A stretch of DNA of 23,411 nucleotides from NCBI GenBank assembly GCA_050014355.1, contig JBEKDL010000023.1:1-23411 (forward strand). Reading direction: 5' to 3'. Both the position numbers and the translations under genes were made by a program. Under the pieces are notes generated by a model. It searched no databases. It was not told the DNA's origin and saw nothing but the letters and a program-made list of their open reading frames with translations. The first letter of the stretch is position 1. Each line of letters starts with the position of its first letter. This document shows, one piece after another, positions 15,410 to 23,093 of the stretch. The stretch comes from Fen-1077 sp050014355. Its GTDB lineage: Bacteria; Chloroflexota; Dehalococcoidia; Dehalococcoidales; RBG-16-60-22.

Positions 15410-16384
15410 TTAGATTTGGGCTAGTAAAATGCTTAAAAGTATCGCCGCCGAGATTACCAGCCTGAAGACCGATAGCGACGTAAAGGCCTTCAAGCCCTTG
15501 CCCCTGTTCAGGACGTCTTTAAGCAGCCTTAGCCCGTTAAGCAGGGCATACATGCCCGCTGCGATTACCAGAGCAAGGTACAATGGGCCTAAAGGATGGG
15601 CCACCAGAGGCAGTAAGGCACCTGAGAGCAGTGTCAGGCAGGTGAAAATTACGCCAATTTTTACGGCGACCCGTGGCGACGGTCCGAAGAACAAGGCTAA
15701 AGGAGCCCTAAGGTTAGTATCGGGCCCAAGGTGCTGGGGGTAATAGACCATGATATGGGCTGTCTGCCAGATAACGCCGAGCAGGTAAAGGTACCAGGGT
15801 AGCCAGCTGCTAAACATTGTTTCCGGGGAGAAAGCTGACCATCCCCCCAGATAAATCAAACCGACAATGGGGGGTAATGCCAGGTAGCCGATTTTATCCC
15901 GAAGGTAAACGGAATACAGGCCGCCCAGGATGAGTGCGAGCAATAGAATCAAGAAGGTCAGGGGATTAAAGACCAGCCATACTATCGAGAGGCTGATGCC
16001 CAGCGACACTATTACCACCAGCAAGGCCTCCCCGGGTCTGACCCTGCCGCTTGGTATCGGACGGGCCGGCCAAATGTCTCTGTCTCTTTCCCGGTCTGTA
16101 TAATCGTTAAAGACATTAACCGCGCACGAGGCAAAGGCTACGGCCAGAAAACCGAGGATGCACCTGGCCAGCGGAGGGTAGGCTCTTAGTGCCAGCACGG
16201 CGGCGCTGGCGGCGTTTACAGGAGTTAAAACAAAAAAAGGAGGACGGATTAATGCCAGGAAACCCGATACCCGGTACTTTAAGCCGGGTTTGTGCCTGGC
16301 AGCTAATACCCGGCCCGGGCCGATAAGCCCCGCAGCGCCTTCACGGACATTTGTTGGTACGCCTTCATTAAGTAAAGTCATCAT
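15410..16384 (-). CDS. UbiA-family prenyltransferase
   Basis: A 324-residue membrane protein with about nine hydrophobic segments after a basic N-terminal tail of roughly 45 residues. The first aspartate-rich motif is intact (NDYTDRERD, 93-101) and is followed by the typical RPIPSGRV. The second motif, usually DxxxD, is reduced to YYPQHLGPDTNLRAPLALFF with only Asp222. UbiA enzymes transfer an isoprenoid chain to an aromatic acceptor for ubiquinone, menaquinone, heme O or archaeal-type lipids. The start overlaps the FixX stop by 1 nt, implying coupling. Placement between a quinone-type electron-transfer module and radical SAM/methyltransferase genes suggests synthesis of a quinone-like carrier; the altered second motif may reflect an unusual acceptor. 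Confidence 0.85.
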   Translation of the reverse strand: MMTLLNEGVPTNVREGAAGLIGPGRVLAARHKPGLKYRVSGFLALIRPPFFVLTPVNAASAAVLALRAYPPLARCILGFLAVAFASCAVNVFNDYTDRERDRDIWPARPIPSGRVRPGEALLVVIVSLGISLSIVWLVFNPLTFLILLLALILGGLYSVYLRDKIGYLALPPIVGLIYLGGWSAFSPETMFSSWLPWYLYLLGVIWQTAHIMVYYPQHLGPDTNLRAPLALFFGPSPRVAVKIGVIFTCLTLLSGALLPLVAHPLGPLYLALVIAAGMYALLNGLRLLKDVLNRGKGLKAFTSLSVFRLVISAAILLSILLAQI

Positions 16385-16653
16385 CAGAACCTGTAGCTGA
16401 TGCCATAACCACCGGCAGGGTAGTCCCAGACCAGCGCTCCCTGGTCACATACAATGCGGCAGGTGCCACATTCAAGACAACCTTCCCAGGAGAAAACTAC
16501 GTCACCATCGTCATTTAGCGTGTAATTTCCCACCGGGCATACGTAGGTACAAAGTTTGTGCGGGCAATGGCGGCATATCTCCTGGTTTATCTTGATATGT
16601 GGTTCTCTATCGACGTGGAATAAATTCAGGACCAGCTTATCATCAATATTCAT
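16384..16653 (-). CDS. fixX: FixX-like ferredoxin
   Basis: An 89-residue ferredoxin-like partner of FixC. It has eight cysteines in two groups, C27xxC30x4C35x3C39 and C59xxC62xxC65x3C69, within GCLECGTCRIVC and followed by ALVWDYPAGGYGISYRF, the FixX signature. This is consistent with two [4Fe-4S] clusters. I chose ATG 16653, which overlaps the FixC stop as ATGA and gives the family's usual length; the in-frame ATG at 16812 would overlap fixC by 163 nt. FixX passes electrons from the FixC flavin/quinone site to low-potential acceptors in FixABCX, or from ETF to quinone in related systems. fixA and fixB are absent from this window. Confidence 0.88.
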   Translation of the reverse strand: MNIDDKLVLNLFHVDREPHIKINQEICRHCPHKLCTYVCPVGNYTLNDDGDVVFSWEGCLECGTCRIVCDQGALVWDYPAGGYGISYRF

Positions 16654-18035
16654 AGGAATGCTAGCGCTCCTTTCAGACACAGCCAGATAAATCTGGTGAG
16701 CGGGCATATTCTTAAAAAGGCCCGCTTCAACCGGGAGTGGCGGAATTTTCCGTCTGCCACACCGGCGTGATATCTGCTTAAATTTGACCGAAACGTTTTG
16801 AGCATTCTCCATTCCTGATGGCGCTTGGGTAGCTCATTTACGGTGAAATAGTCGACAGCCATCTGAGTTATCGCGTCGAAGTAGCCGCTAAAAAATTCGG
16901 GATAGGCCTCAGCAAAGTGGTTAAGTTTTCGGTATCTTTTCAGATCCTTCATAACGAAACTTTCATTCAGTAGCTTCTGGTAATATGACAGACTTCTCTC
17001 TGAATAGTCGCTTTTCTTTTTAGCTTCTATTACTGCTTTCGCCGCCGCTTCTCCTGAAGCCATGGCAAAGTTGGTCCCCTCGTAGTGTATCGAGGCATTG
17101 AGAAAGCGTGCCGCATCACCGGCTATAAGCAGCCCGTTGGTATAATATCTGGGGGTGAAATCGTAGCCACCGTCTGGGGCAAGGTGCGCCTGATATTCAA
17201 TGGTCTTGCCACCCCTGATATAATTTTTAACAAAGGGATGGTCCTTAAATCGCTCCATCAGATCGACGGCTTTAAACTGGCTCGCTATCAGCGGGTCGAC
17301 ACTTAGCCAGTTGACTACAGATAATGTTTCCAGGTTAGTATAGATATTGCCGCCACCCCAGATGCCTTGCGTGGCGTCACCGGCGATATACTTAATTTCC
17401 ACGCCTTCAATGCCGGTGAGGTGAAAACGCTCTTCGATTACCTCCCGGGGCAGCTCGATAACCTCTTTCATGCCGAGAGATACCTGGCGCGGCTTGAACC
17501 CTTTCCGCAGGCCGGCTTTTTCCGCTAAGAGAGAGTTAACGCCATCAGCTACAATGACGCAATCGGCGTAAACATCGCCGCTTTCTCCTCTGGCTTTTAC
17601 ACCGATAACCTTGTTACCATCCCATAATAAATCATCAATCACCGTATCGGTAATGAGCATCGCCCCGGCCTCCTGCGCCTTTTCGGCGTACCAGCTGTCA
17701 AACTTAGACCGGTATACGGTGAAGCTGTTATTGTAGGGCGGCTGGTTGTGCACCTCGCTCTCCACCCCGATGGACACAGCATTTTTAGCGGATATCAGGA
17801 ATATTTTCACGCCTTTAATGTGGCGCTCCACAGGGGCCTCTTTCCAGAAGTTAGGTATCAACCGGTTCAGAATGGGAGTATAAAGGATTCCGCCGAAGAC
17901 ATTTTTTGCGCCGGGGTATGAGCCTCGCTCCACGAGCAGGACTTCCGCGCCTGCCTTGGCCAGAACGTAGGCAGAGGTTGTGCCGGCCGGACCGGCGCCA
18001 ACAACGATAACATCAAATTTTTCGGTATTGTTCAC
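16650..18035 (-). CDS. fixC: FixC-like FAD-dependent ETF:quinone oxidoreductase family protein
   Basis: A 461-residue flavoprotein close to E. coli FixC over most of its length. It has FAD-binding DVIVVGAGPAGTTSAYVLAK, then GAKNVFGGILY, VYRSKFDSWYAEKAQEAGA, VIVADGVNSLLAEKAGL, GMKEVIELPREVIEERF and LLIAGDAA. A basic and hydrophobic tail (KRAFLRICPLTRFIWLCLKG) extends it about 30 residues beyond FixC and may touch the membrane. Translation starts at GTG 18035, overlapping the molybdoenzyme stop by 4 nt. It should exchange electrons between FixX and a quinone or an electron-transfer flavoprotein. The more distant geranylgeranyl-reductase relatives of FixC reduce prenyl chains, which is an alternative given the UbiA neighbour, but overall similarity favours FixC. 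Confidence 0.87.
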   Translation of the reverse strand: MNNTEKFDVIVVGAGPAGTTSAYVLAKAGAEVLLVERGSYPGAKNVFGGILYTPILNRLIPNFWKEAPVERHIKGVKIFLISAKNAVSIGVESEVHNQPPYNNSFTVYRSKFDSWYAEKAQEAGAMLITDTVIDDLLWDGNKVIGVKARGESGDVYADCVIVADGVNSLLAEKAGLRKGFKPRQVSLGMKEVIELPREVIEERFHLTGIEGVEIKYIAGDATQGIWGGGNIYTNLETLSVVNWLSVDPLIASQFKAVDLMERFKDHPFVKNYIRGGKTIEYQAHLAPDGGYDFTPRYYTNGLLIAGDAARFLNASIHYEGTNFAMASGEAAAKAVIEAKKKSDYSERSLSYYQKLLNESFVMKDLKRYRKLNHFAEAYPEFFSGYFDAITQMAVDYFTVNELPKRHQEWRMLKTFRSNLSRYHAGVADGKFRHSRLKRAFLRICPLTRFIWLCLKGALAFL

Positions 18036-20284
18036 CTTTGGGCCGCCTGCTTTTGACGTATTTTCCCCTCTTGCCCGAAGGGTACTGTACCGATATCACC
18101 TCCGTATCCCTGTAGGCGGAGAGCCCCTCTGGGAAGGTCTTTCATGTCCTTTTTCTCTACCTTGTATATCTTGCACAGCAGGCAGGTCAGGTCCGGGGCG
18201 CCGTACATAGGGTCGAAGTGCTGGTTAGAGGTCAGCATGTTAGGGCTGGATATCGTTAGGCCGTGAAGGGGGCCCGGTTCCTCGGGATAGAAGCAGTTGG
18301 CGGTCGCCATCACCACGCCGGGGAGAATTCCCGGGAACACCCGGGCAAGCTGCCTGATTCTGCCCCTGGGCCCCTCAATCCATATCCAGTCGCCGTCTTT
18401 TATACCGTGCTTCGCGGCTGTTTCGGGGTGCACCTGAGCCGTCGGGTAGACCATGAAGCTCCTCAGCCAGGGGATATTCCGGTACTGGGCGAGGAAGTAG
18501 AAAGGCTGACGGTAGCCGCTGGTGAGGACATATGGGTATTCCTTAGCCAGTTCTGGAGTGGATACGGGGCTTTCCCCGGGCTCCACAAACTGCGGCAGCG
18601 GGTCATAGCCTAAATCCTTCAGGACGGTGGAATACAGCTCCAGCTTGCCGGTGGGTGTGGGGAAGCCGCCCCCTTTTCGCCAATAGTCGGTCTTGTACTT
18701 ATAGTAAATCTGGTCTTTACCGGTGCAGGCGGAGACCATCTGTTTGCTGAACTGCTTCCAGGTGATATTACCTCGGCGTAGCTCGTAGTCGAGCATCTCC
18801 TCCACATTCTTCCAGGGCCAGTACTGAGGAGCTACTCTTTTACCTATATCAAGGGCTATCTGAGCGTCAGACCTGGCTTCACCGGGAGGTTCAACACACT
18901 TATTTATGGCTGAGATGAAGAAACGGGGGTGCATGTCGTAAATATCGTCCAGCTCAAGATAATGGGCGGCAGGCAGGACGATATCAGCGTATTCCGCCGC
19001 CGGCCCCATGAAGAGGTCAATCTGGACTCGGAAGTAGTCTTCTCTCTCGTAGGCTTTAATCACGTCCTGCGTGTGTGCCAGGTGGACGAGCTGCTGCCCG
19101 GCGATAGCAATCCAGACCCTGATCCTATCAGGGTGCCCCTCGACCAGCTCCTTGATGACAGTATCGGAATGGGCGGTACGGGCGGCGCCCATTTTATGTA
19201 TTTCGCCGCCTTTAATCTTGCTCTTCATTTCGGGGGTGATAGGGATTTCCATGAAGAAGTCCTCGATCAGGCCGGTAGAAGGTAAAACCCAGCTCATCAT
19301 GCTGCCCGGTCTTTCAATGTTGCCGGTGATGCCGCACAGGTCGACCACGCATCTGATGTTCTGGCCGGCGTTGGCCTGCCTCTCCAGGGAGCTGCCGACC
19401 TGGATACATCCCGGTGTGTCGATGGCAAACAGGCGGGCCGCCTGGACAATCTTTTCCCGGGGAACCCCGGTGATTTGCGCTACCTTTTCCAGCGGGTACT
19501 CCGCCGCTCTCATTTTCAGTTCTTCAAAGCCGTAGGTCCACTTCTCTACAAACTCTTTATTGTAAAGGCCTTCCTGGATGATGACATTCATCATGCCCAG
19601 GAGCAAGGCGGCATCGGTGCCGGGCCGGGGCTGCAGCCATACTGTGGCCCTGGAAGTCATGGCCGTGGCCCTGGGGTCAATCACAATCAGGTTTTTGACG
19701 TGGTCTAAGGATTTCAGGAACCAGTAGGCCATTTCGGAATCGGCGCTGCTTATTTCCAGCTGTTTGGCCAGGATTATCTGCGTCCTGGGGTATTCCCCTC
19801 CCCAGCCGTGATAGTCGCAGTAGAGTCTTCCGTAGCCCGTCACCAGACCATAGATGCCAATTCTCGGGCTGTGGCAGACATAACCGGGGGTGATGGCATT
19901 GGCGGAGCCTACCGACCTGGCCAGGCGGTGAATATAGCGGTTGCAGCCTCTTCCTGTGCCCTGTGATATCGCGATGGTATGCGCGCCCCATTTTTCTTGG
20001 GCTTCCTTGACCTTGGCCTCAATAGTGCCCAGCGCTTCATCCCAGCTTATCCGCTGCCACTTGCTCTCCCCTTTTTCCCCCATTCTCTTCATGGGATACA
20101 GAATACGGTAAGGATTGTTAATATGCTGCAGAGCAGACAGGCCCTTGGCGCACATCGTACCCTCGGTTAAAGAATTCGGATCCCCTTCGACGTGAATAAT
20201 AACGCCATCCTCAACGGTAACGAGAACACCGCAACCGCCGTGGCAGGCTTTGCAGGTGGTTCTTACGATTTTCCTTTCACCCAT
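18032..20284 (-). CDS. Molybdopterin oxidoreductase catalytic subunit, no Tat signal
   Basis: A 750-residue DMSO-reductase-superfamily enzyme. A [4Fe-4S] site is formed by Cys11, Cys14, Cys18 and Cys45 (TTCKACHGGCG, MCAKG). The probable metal ligand is Cys137 followed by His138 in TPGYVCHSPRIGIYG, the arrangement of formate-dehydrogenase-like members. Bis-MGD-binding segments include LIVIDPRAT, PGTDAALLLGMMNVI and, near the end, the LTSGYRQPFYFLAQYRNIPW and YPTAQVHPETAAKHGIKDGD dinucleotide-binding domain. There is no twin-arginine signal, and the NrfD gene ends 22 nt upstream of the ATG, so no hidden one exists; the subunit should stay in the cytoplasm. It forms a three-subunit complex with the two genes before it. 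The substrate (formate, a sulfur compound or other) is not determinable here. Confidence 0.9.
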   Translation of the reverse strand: MGERKIVRTTCKACHGGCGVLVTVEDGVIIHVEGDPNSLTEGTMCAKGLSALQHINNPYRILYPMKRMGEKGESKWQRISWDEALGTIEAKVKEAQEKWGAHTIAISQGTGRGCNRYIHRLARSVGSANAITPGYVCHSPRIGIYGLVTGYGRLYCDYHGWGGEYPRTQIILAKQLEISSADSEMAYWFLKSLDHVKNLIVIDPRATAMTSRATVWLQPRPGTDAALLLGMMNVIIQEGLYNKEFVEKWTYGFEELKMRAAEYPLEKVAQITGVPREKIVQAARLFAIDTPGCIQVGSSLERQANAGQNIRCVVDLCGITGNIERPGSMMSWVLPSTGLIEDFFMEIPITPEMKSKIKGGEIHKMGAARTAHSDTVIKELVEGHPDRIRVWIAIAGQQLVHLAHTQDVIKAYEREDYFRVQIDLFMGPAAEYADIVLPAAHYLELDDIYDMHPRFFISAINKCVEPPGEARSDAQIALDIGKRVAPQYWPWKNVEEMLDYELRRGNITWKQFSKQMVSACTGKDQIYYKYKTDYWRKGGGFPTPTGKLELYSTVLKDLGYDPLPQFVEPGESPVSTPELAKEYPYVLTSGYRQPFYFLAQYRNIPWLRSFMVYPTAQVHPETAAKHGIKDGDWIWIEGPRGRIRQLARVFPGILPGVVMATANCFYPEEPGPLHGLTISSPNMLTSNQHFDPMYGAPDLTCLLCKIYKVEKKDMKDLPRGALRLQGYGGDIGTVPFGQEGKIRQKQAAQR

Positions 20285-20306
20285 CTTCGCTGTGTCCTTT
20301 CCCCTT

Positions 20307-21224
20307 TTAGTGATATGCCGAAGTCGTAGTCGGGAGTATGGGATTGTGAATGCCGGCCTTGAGCAGGACGTACTTCAGAGCCACGGCACCAATGGTATGC
20401 AGTACAATGGTAACGATTAATAGCGGGGCTGAAGCTTCCCCGGCAAATAAGGTGGAGACAGAGACCACTAACGGTATGATGATGCCACAGGCGACGACAC
20501 CCGCCCAGAAAGGCATGGCCAAGCTTCCTTTCAGAAGCAATATGGCCGAGTATTTTGACGTTTTGGAGGTATAGGTTGCATTCCAGAGATAGACAGCCAT
20601 AATGACCGCGTTGACCGACAGGAGGATGCGGCTACCCGCCTCGGCGGCCATAATATTAACCTGAGCATCACCCAGGCCGACGGCCATGATTAGGGCGAAC
20701 CCGTCAGCAATACCGGCGAAAATCAAAATTAAGGGTAACAAAGCTGAATTCCAGAACGGGACGCTCCGGCAGTAGCTCATGATAAAACCACTGTATATGC
20801 CAACGAGAAAGGCAAATATTCCGCCTAATACCCTGAGCGCAATATCCCAACCCGTGCCGGGGAAGAAATAGGTGATGATGAGCTGGATGAATACAATGCC
20901 GCCGAACAGGATGGAGAAGGTGATACCCCGGGTAAACCAGGAGGTTTTCCAGGCGCTGGTGAAGGGCGGTATCGTCCTCCAGAAGCGGAGGGGTTTGCCG
21001 AAGTAGATGAGATGCAGCGGCACTTTGAGGAACATGACGATGAACCAGGCCGCCAGCATGCCCCACCAGTTGTTGAAAAAGAGCGAGACGAGATAAAGCC
21101 CGGCGCCCAGCGAGGTGAAGACCTCGGCAATCCAGACCAGCACACCCCTGTGCTCTATCCACTCTGTCTGAGGAGTGGGTTTGACCATCCACTCATGGGT
21201 GACCATCCACTGCCGTAACGCCAT
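20307..21224 (-). CDS. NrfD/PsrC-family membrane anchor subunit
   Basis: A 305-residue polytopic protein with about eight transmembrane segments, among them VLVWIAEVFTSLGAGLYLVS, MLAAWFIVMFLKVPLHLIYF, FLVGIYSGFIMSYCRSVPFW and MPFWAGVVACGIIIPLVVSV. The first helices with G-x-G-x-Y-L and the loop FGKPLRFWRTIPPFTSAWKT are NrfD hallmarks. This family binds quinone/quinol and passes electrons to or from the Fe-S subunit without heme. The ATG lies 2 nt after the Fe-S gene stop, with GAGGAG inside that gene, so the two are coupled. With a cytoplasmic catalytic subunit, the complex may couple a cytoplasmic redox reaction to the membrane quinone pool. Confidence 0.9.
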   Translation of the reverse strand: MALRQWMVTHEWMVKPTPQTEWIEHRGVLVWIAEVFTSLGAGLYLVSLFFNNWWGMLAAWFIVMFLKVPLHLIYFGKPLRFWRTIPPFTSAWKTSWFTRGITFSILFGGIVFIQLIITYFFPGTGWDIALRVLGGIFAFLVGIYSGFIMSYCRSVPFWNSALLPLILIFAGIADGFALIMAVGLGDAQVNIMAAEAGSRILLSVNAVIMAVYLWNATYTSKTSKYSAILLLKGSLAMPFWAGVVACGIIIPLVVSVSTLFAGEASAPLLIVTIVLHTIGAVALKYVLLKAGIHNPILPTTTSAYH

Positions 21225-21226
21225 TT

Positions 21227-21889
21227 TTACACTCCTCTTCGCCCTTTATCGATGTAATATATCGACGGGTCAGTATCGTACTCAGGGTGAAGCTGGAAAC
21301 CTTTGTAATCTCTTATCAATCTTCTAACGTCGCTATTGATGTCATCCAGGTCGCCGAAGGTCATGGCTCTAGCCTGGCAGGTATTCACGCAGGCAGGGGT
21401 GGCGTCGCGGTCTACGCCCGGTTTAAGTCCCTTGGCCAAACCGGCATCAATCCTTTCCATGCAGAAATTGCACTTTTCGTTGGTGCCGATGGTGTGGGGG
21501 TAGAGCCGCTTACCGGCCTTCTCAAAGTCGGTCAACGCATAGCCGGGGAAATAGCCCGTGTCCTTATCCTTACCCATAAACTGCCGGTTTTGGTAAGGAC
21601 AGGCGATGGTGCAATAGCGGCAGCCGACGCATTTATTCTGGTCAATCCAGACTATGCCATCTGATTCGCGTTTCTGGGACGCCTCGGTAGGACAGACATA
21701 GACACAGGGCGGCTCTTTACAGTGGTTACAGCGTACCGGATATGTAGTTATTTCCTCGGCAGTTTCTTCCCAGGCAATCAGCCTGTCCCATAGCATTCCC
21801 AGAGGTAGGAAATGCTCGGCCCGGCAAGCGACGATGCAGGCATGGCATCTCATGCACTTGCTTAAGTCTATGACCATTCCCCATCTCAT
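21227..21889 (-). CDS. Four-cluster [4Fe-4S] electron-transfer subunit (PsrB/DmsB type)
   Basis: A 220-residue ferredoxin-like subunit with sixteen cluster cysteines in four groups: 12/15/18/22 (CMRCHACIVAC), 54/57/62/66 (CNHCKEPPCVYVC), 87/90/93/97 (CVGCRYCTIAC) and 140/143/167/171. It wires the molybdenum subunit to the NrfD anchor. I chose the ATG at 21889, where the family sequence MRWGMVIDL begins, rather than the in-frame ATG at 21934, which lacks a ribosome site; a GAGAG lies 10 nt upstream of 21889. No signal peptide is present, matching the cytoplasmic catalytic subunit. It is the first gene of the ten-gene operon, with the promoter at 22033-22061. Confidence 0.9.
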   Translation of the reverse strand: MRWGMVIDLSKCMRCHACIVACRAEHFLPLGMLWDRLIAWEETAEEITTYPVRCNHCKEPPCVYVCPTEASQKRESDGIVWIDQNKCVGCRYCTIACPYQNRQFMGKDKDTGYFPGYALTDFEKAGKRLYPHTIGTNEKCNFCMERIDAGLAKGLKPGVDRDATPACVNTCQARAMTFGDLDDINSDVRRLIRDYKGFQLHPEYDTDPSIYYIDKGRRGV

Positions 21890-22001
21890 TTTTGTATTTC
21901 TCTCTTCTTTCTCATAAGGTTTAATATCACGCATATGAATAATTATATAAATATAAAGGAATTGCTAAATAATGAAATGCGTAATAATAATAAATATATA
22001 T

Positions 22002-22015
22002 TTGATATTCATCAA
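22002..22015. promoter_or_regulatory. Perfect FNR-type box TTGAT-N4-ATCAA
   Basis: TTGATATTCATCAA is an exact match to the classical FNR box layout. It lies about 11-24 bp downstream of the predicted start of the leftward operon, a repressing position for that promoter, and about 220 bp before the divergent regulator gene. Confidence 0.6.
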
Positions 22016-22016
22016 T

Positions 22017-22041
22017 ATGTAACTTTTGTTACATAGTAACA
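22017..22041. promoter_or_regulatory. Overlapping perfect palindromes on the leftward promoter
   Basis: ATGTAAC-TTTT-GTTACAT (22017-22034) is a perfect 18-bp inverted repeat. It shares bases with a second perfect one, TGTTAC-ATA-GTAACA (22027-22041), which includes the -10 element. A dimer bound to either would block RNA polymerase. The centre of the first is 17 bp from the FNR-type box. Confidence 0.6.
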
Positions 22042-22061
22042 TTGGTTTCATTATTTGTCAA
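22033..22061 (-). promoter_or_regulatory. Sigma-70 promoter of the ten-gene operon, extended -10
   Basis: Read leftward: perfect TTGACA (22056-22061), a 17-bp spacer and TACTAT (22033-22038) preceded by TGT, giving an extended -10. Transcription should begin near 22026, leaving a leader of about 137 nt before ATG 21889. Confidence 0.65.
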
Positions 22062-22143
22062 TACCTTTCTGAAATATTATTAGGTTAATATCTCGGGGCC
22101 AGATTGTTGTCGTAATGCAGTAATATCGAATATTCACCGCAGT

Positions 22144-22174
22144 TTGACAAATCTGATTAAATTACTTACATAAT
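22144..22174 (+). promoter_or_regulatory. Candidate promoter of the Crp/Fnr-type regulator
   Basis: Perfect TTGACA (22144-22149) is followed by TACATA at 17 bp or CATAAT (22169-22174) at 19 bp. Either -10 is mediocre, which may indicate a need for activation. Confidence 0.35.
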
Positions 22175-22230
22175 GTCATAAGAATCACATCATGGCTTAG
22201 TACAGTATCTTTTATCAGAGAGACGGGGAG

Positions 22231-22896
22231 ATGGCAGTTACACTGAAGGAATTAGCTAAAATGCATTACTTTGTTGGCTTAAGCCCCGATGAGCTTCAGA
22301 CAGTTAAGAAGAGTATTGCCTTCGAAAAGATAATCGAAAAAGGTGAGACTTTGCTGTTTGACGGCGACCGGTCAGACTATATGTACTTTATAGTATCCGG
22401 GGCGGTGAAGGTGTACAAGAAATCAGCTAATGGTAAAGAACAAATCCTGAATGTAACTACCAATGGTGAATCATTAAATGATGTGGCAACCTTTGACGGT
22501 GAGGGGAGCGCTGCCAATATGTTGGCCATGACGCCTGTCCGTCTTTATGCCGTAAAGCAGAGAGAAATGGAATCTCTCTTTTGTGAAAACTCGAAGATAG
22601 CACGGAATGTAGCCACTGTTTTGGCCTCAAGGGTTCGCCGTGATTCATCACTGGTAGAAGTACTGTCATTCGGTCAGGTTATTAGCCGGTTAGCCAAATT
22701 TATTCTTAAGCAGGCGGCTGCCGGTGAAAGTATGTTGCCAAGATTTACACAACAGGAGCTGGGGTTCATGGTGGGCACCAGTCGGGTAGTAGTCAACAGG
22801 TCACTTAAAACAATGGAGGAGAAGGGAGCCATTAAGCTACAGCGCCGCCGTATCGTGATCACTGATGAAGAAGTCTTAAAGGAGCTGGTGAAATAA
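22231..22896 (+). CDS. Crp/Fnr-family transcriptional regulator
   Basis: A 221-residue regulator: an N-terminal cyclic-nucleotide-binding-type beta-roll (about 12-120, with GETLLFDGDRSDYMYFIVSG), a long dimer helix (about 122-145) and a C-terminal winged helix (about 170-215, FTQQELGFMVGTSRVVVNRS). There is one cysteine (Cys118), so it cannot carry an FNR-type cluster, and the phosphate-binding R-S/T pair of CRP is not evident. In the recognition helix the positions of CRP Arg180 and Arg185 are Arg185 and Arg190, but CRP Glu181 is Val186, so target bases probably differ from TGTGA. It is divergent from the ten-gene operon, whose promoter carries palindromes; direct control is likely. The effector is unknown. 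Confidence 0.85.
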   Translation: MAVTLKELAKMHYFVGLSPDELQTVKKSIAFEKIIEKGETLLFDGDRSDYMYFIVSGAVKVYKKSANGKEQILNVTTNGESLNDVATFDGEGSAANMLAMTPVRLYAVKQREMESLFCENSKIARNVATVLASRVRRDSSLVEVLSFGQVISRLAKFILKQAAAGESMLPRFTQQELGFMVGTSRVVVNRSLKTMEEKGAIKLQRRRIVITDEEVLKELVK

Positions 22897-23045
22897 TGGG
22901 CGCTTACCTTCTCTTCTTTACCGTAAACGGGTCGCCTGATTAATGTCCGCTCGATATCTGGGGTGATAGAATTGGAATTCTCTGGCAACGTTTGGCTCTT
23001 ATTGGGTCTGCAATAATCCTTCTGTTTTCCAACTTCATAAGTGGA

Positions 23046-23074
23046 TTGACATACAACATTTGGTAACTTATAAT
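23046..23074 (+). promoter_or_regulatory. Fully consensus sigma-70 promoter
   Basis: TTGACA (23046-23051), exactly 17 bp, TATAAT (23069-23074). The predicted start near 23081 leaves a leader of only about 13 nt, almost entirely the ribosome site AAAAGGAGG before ATG 23094. Confidence 0.8.
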
Positions 23075-23093
23075 CCCTCAAAAGGAGGCAACA

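Noticed and set aside
16654..16812. An N-terminal extension of FixX by 53 residues.
   Set aside because: It would overlap fixC by 163 nt, and its sequence is a shifted reading of the FixC tail. The ATGA start at 16653 gives the normal FixX length.
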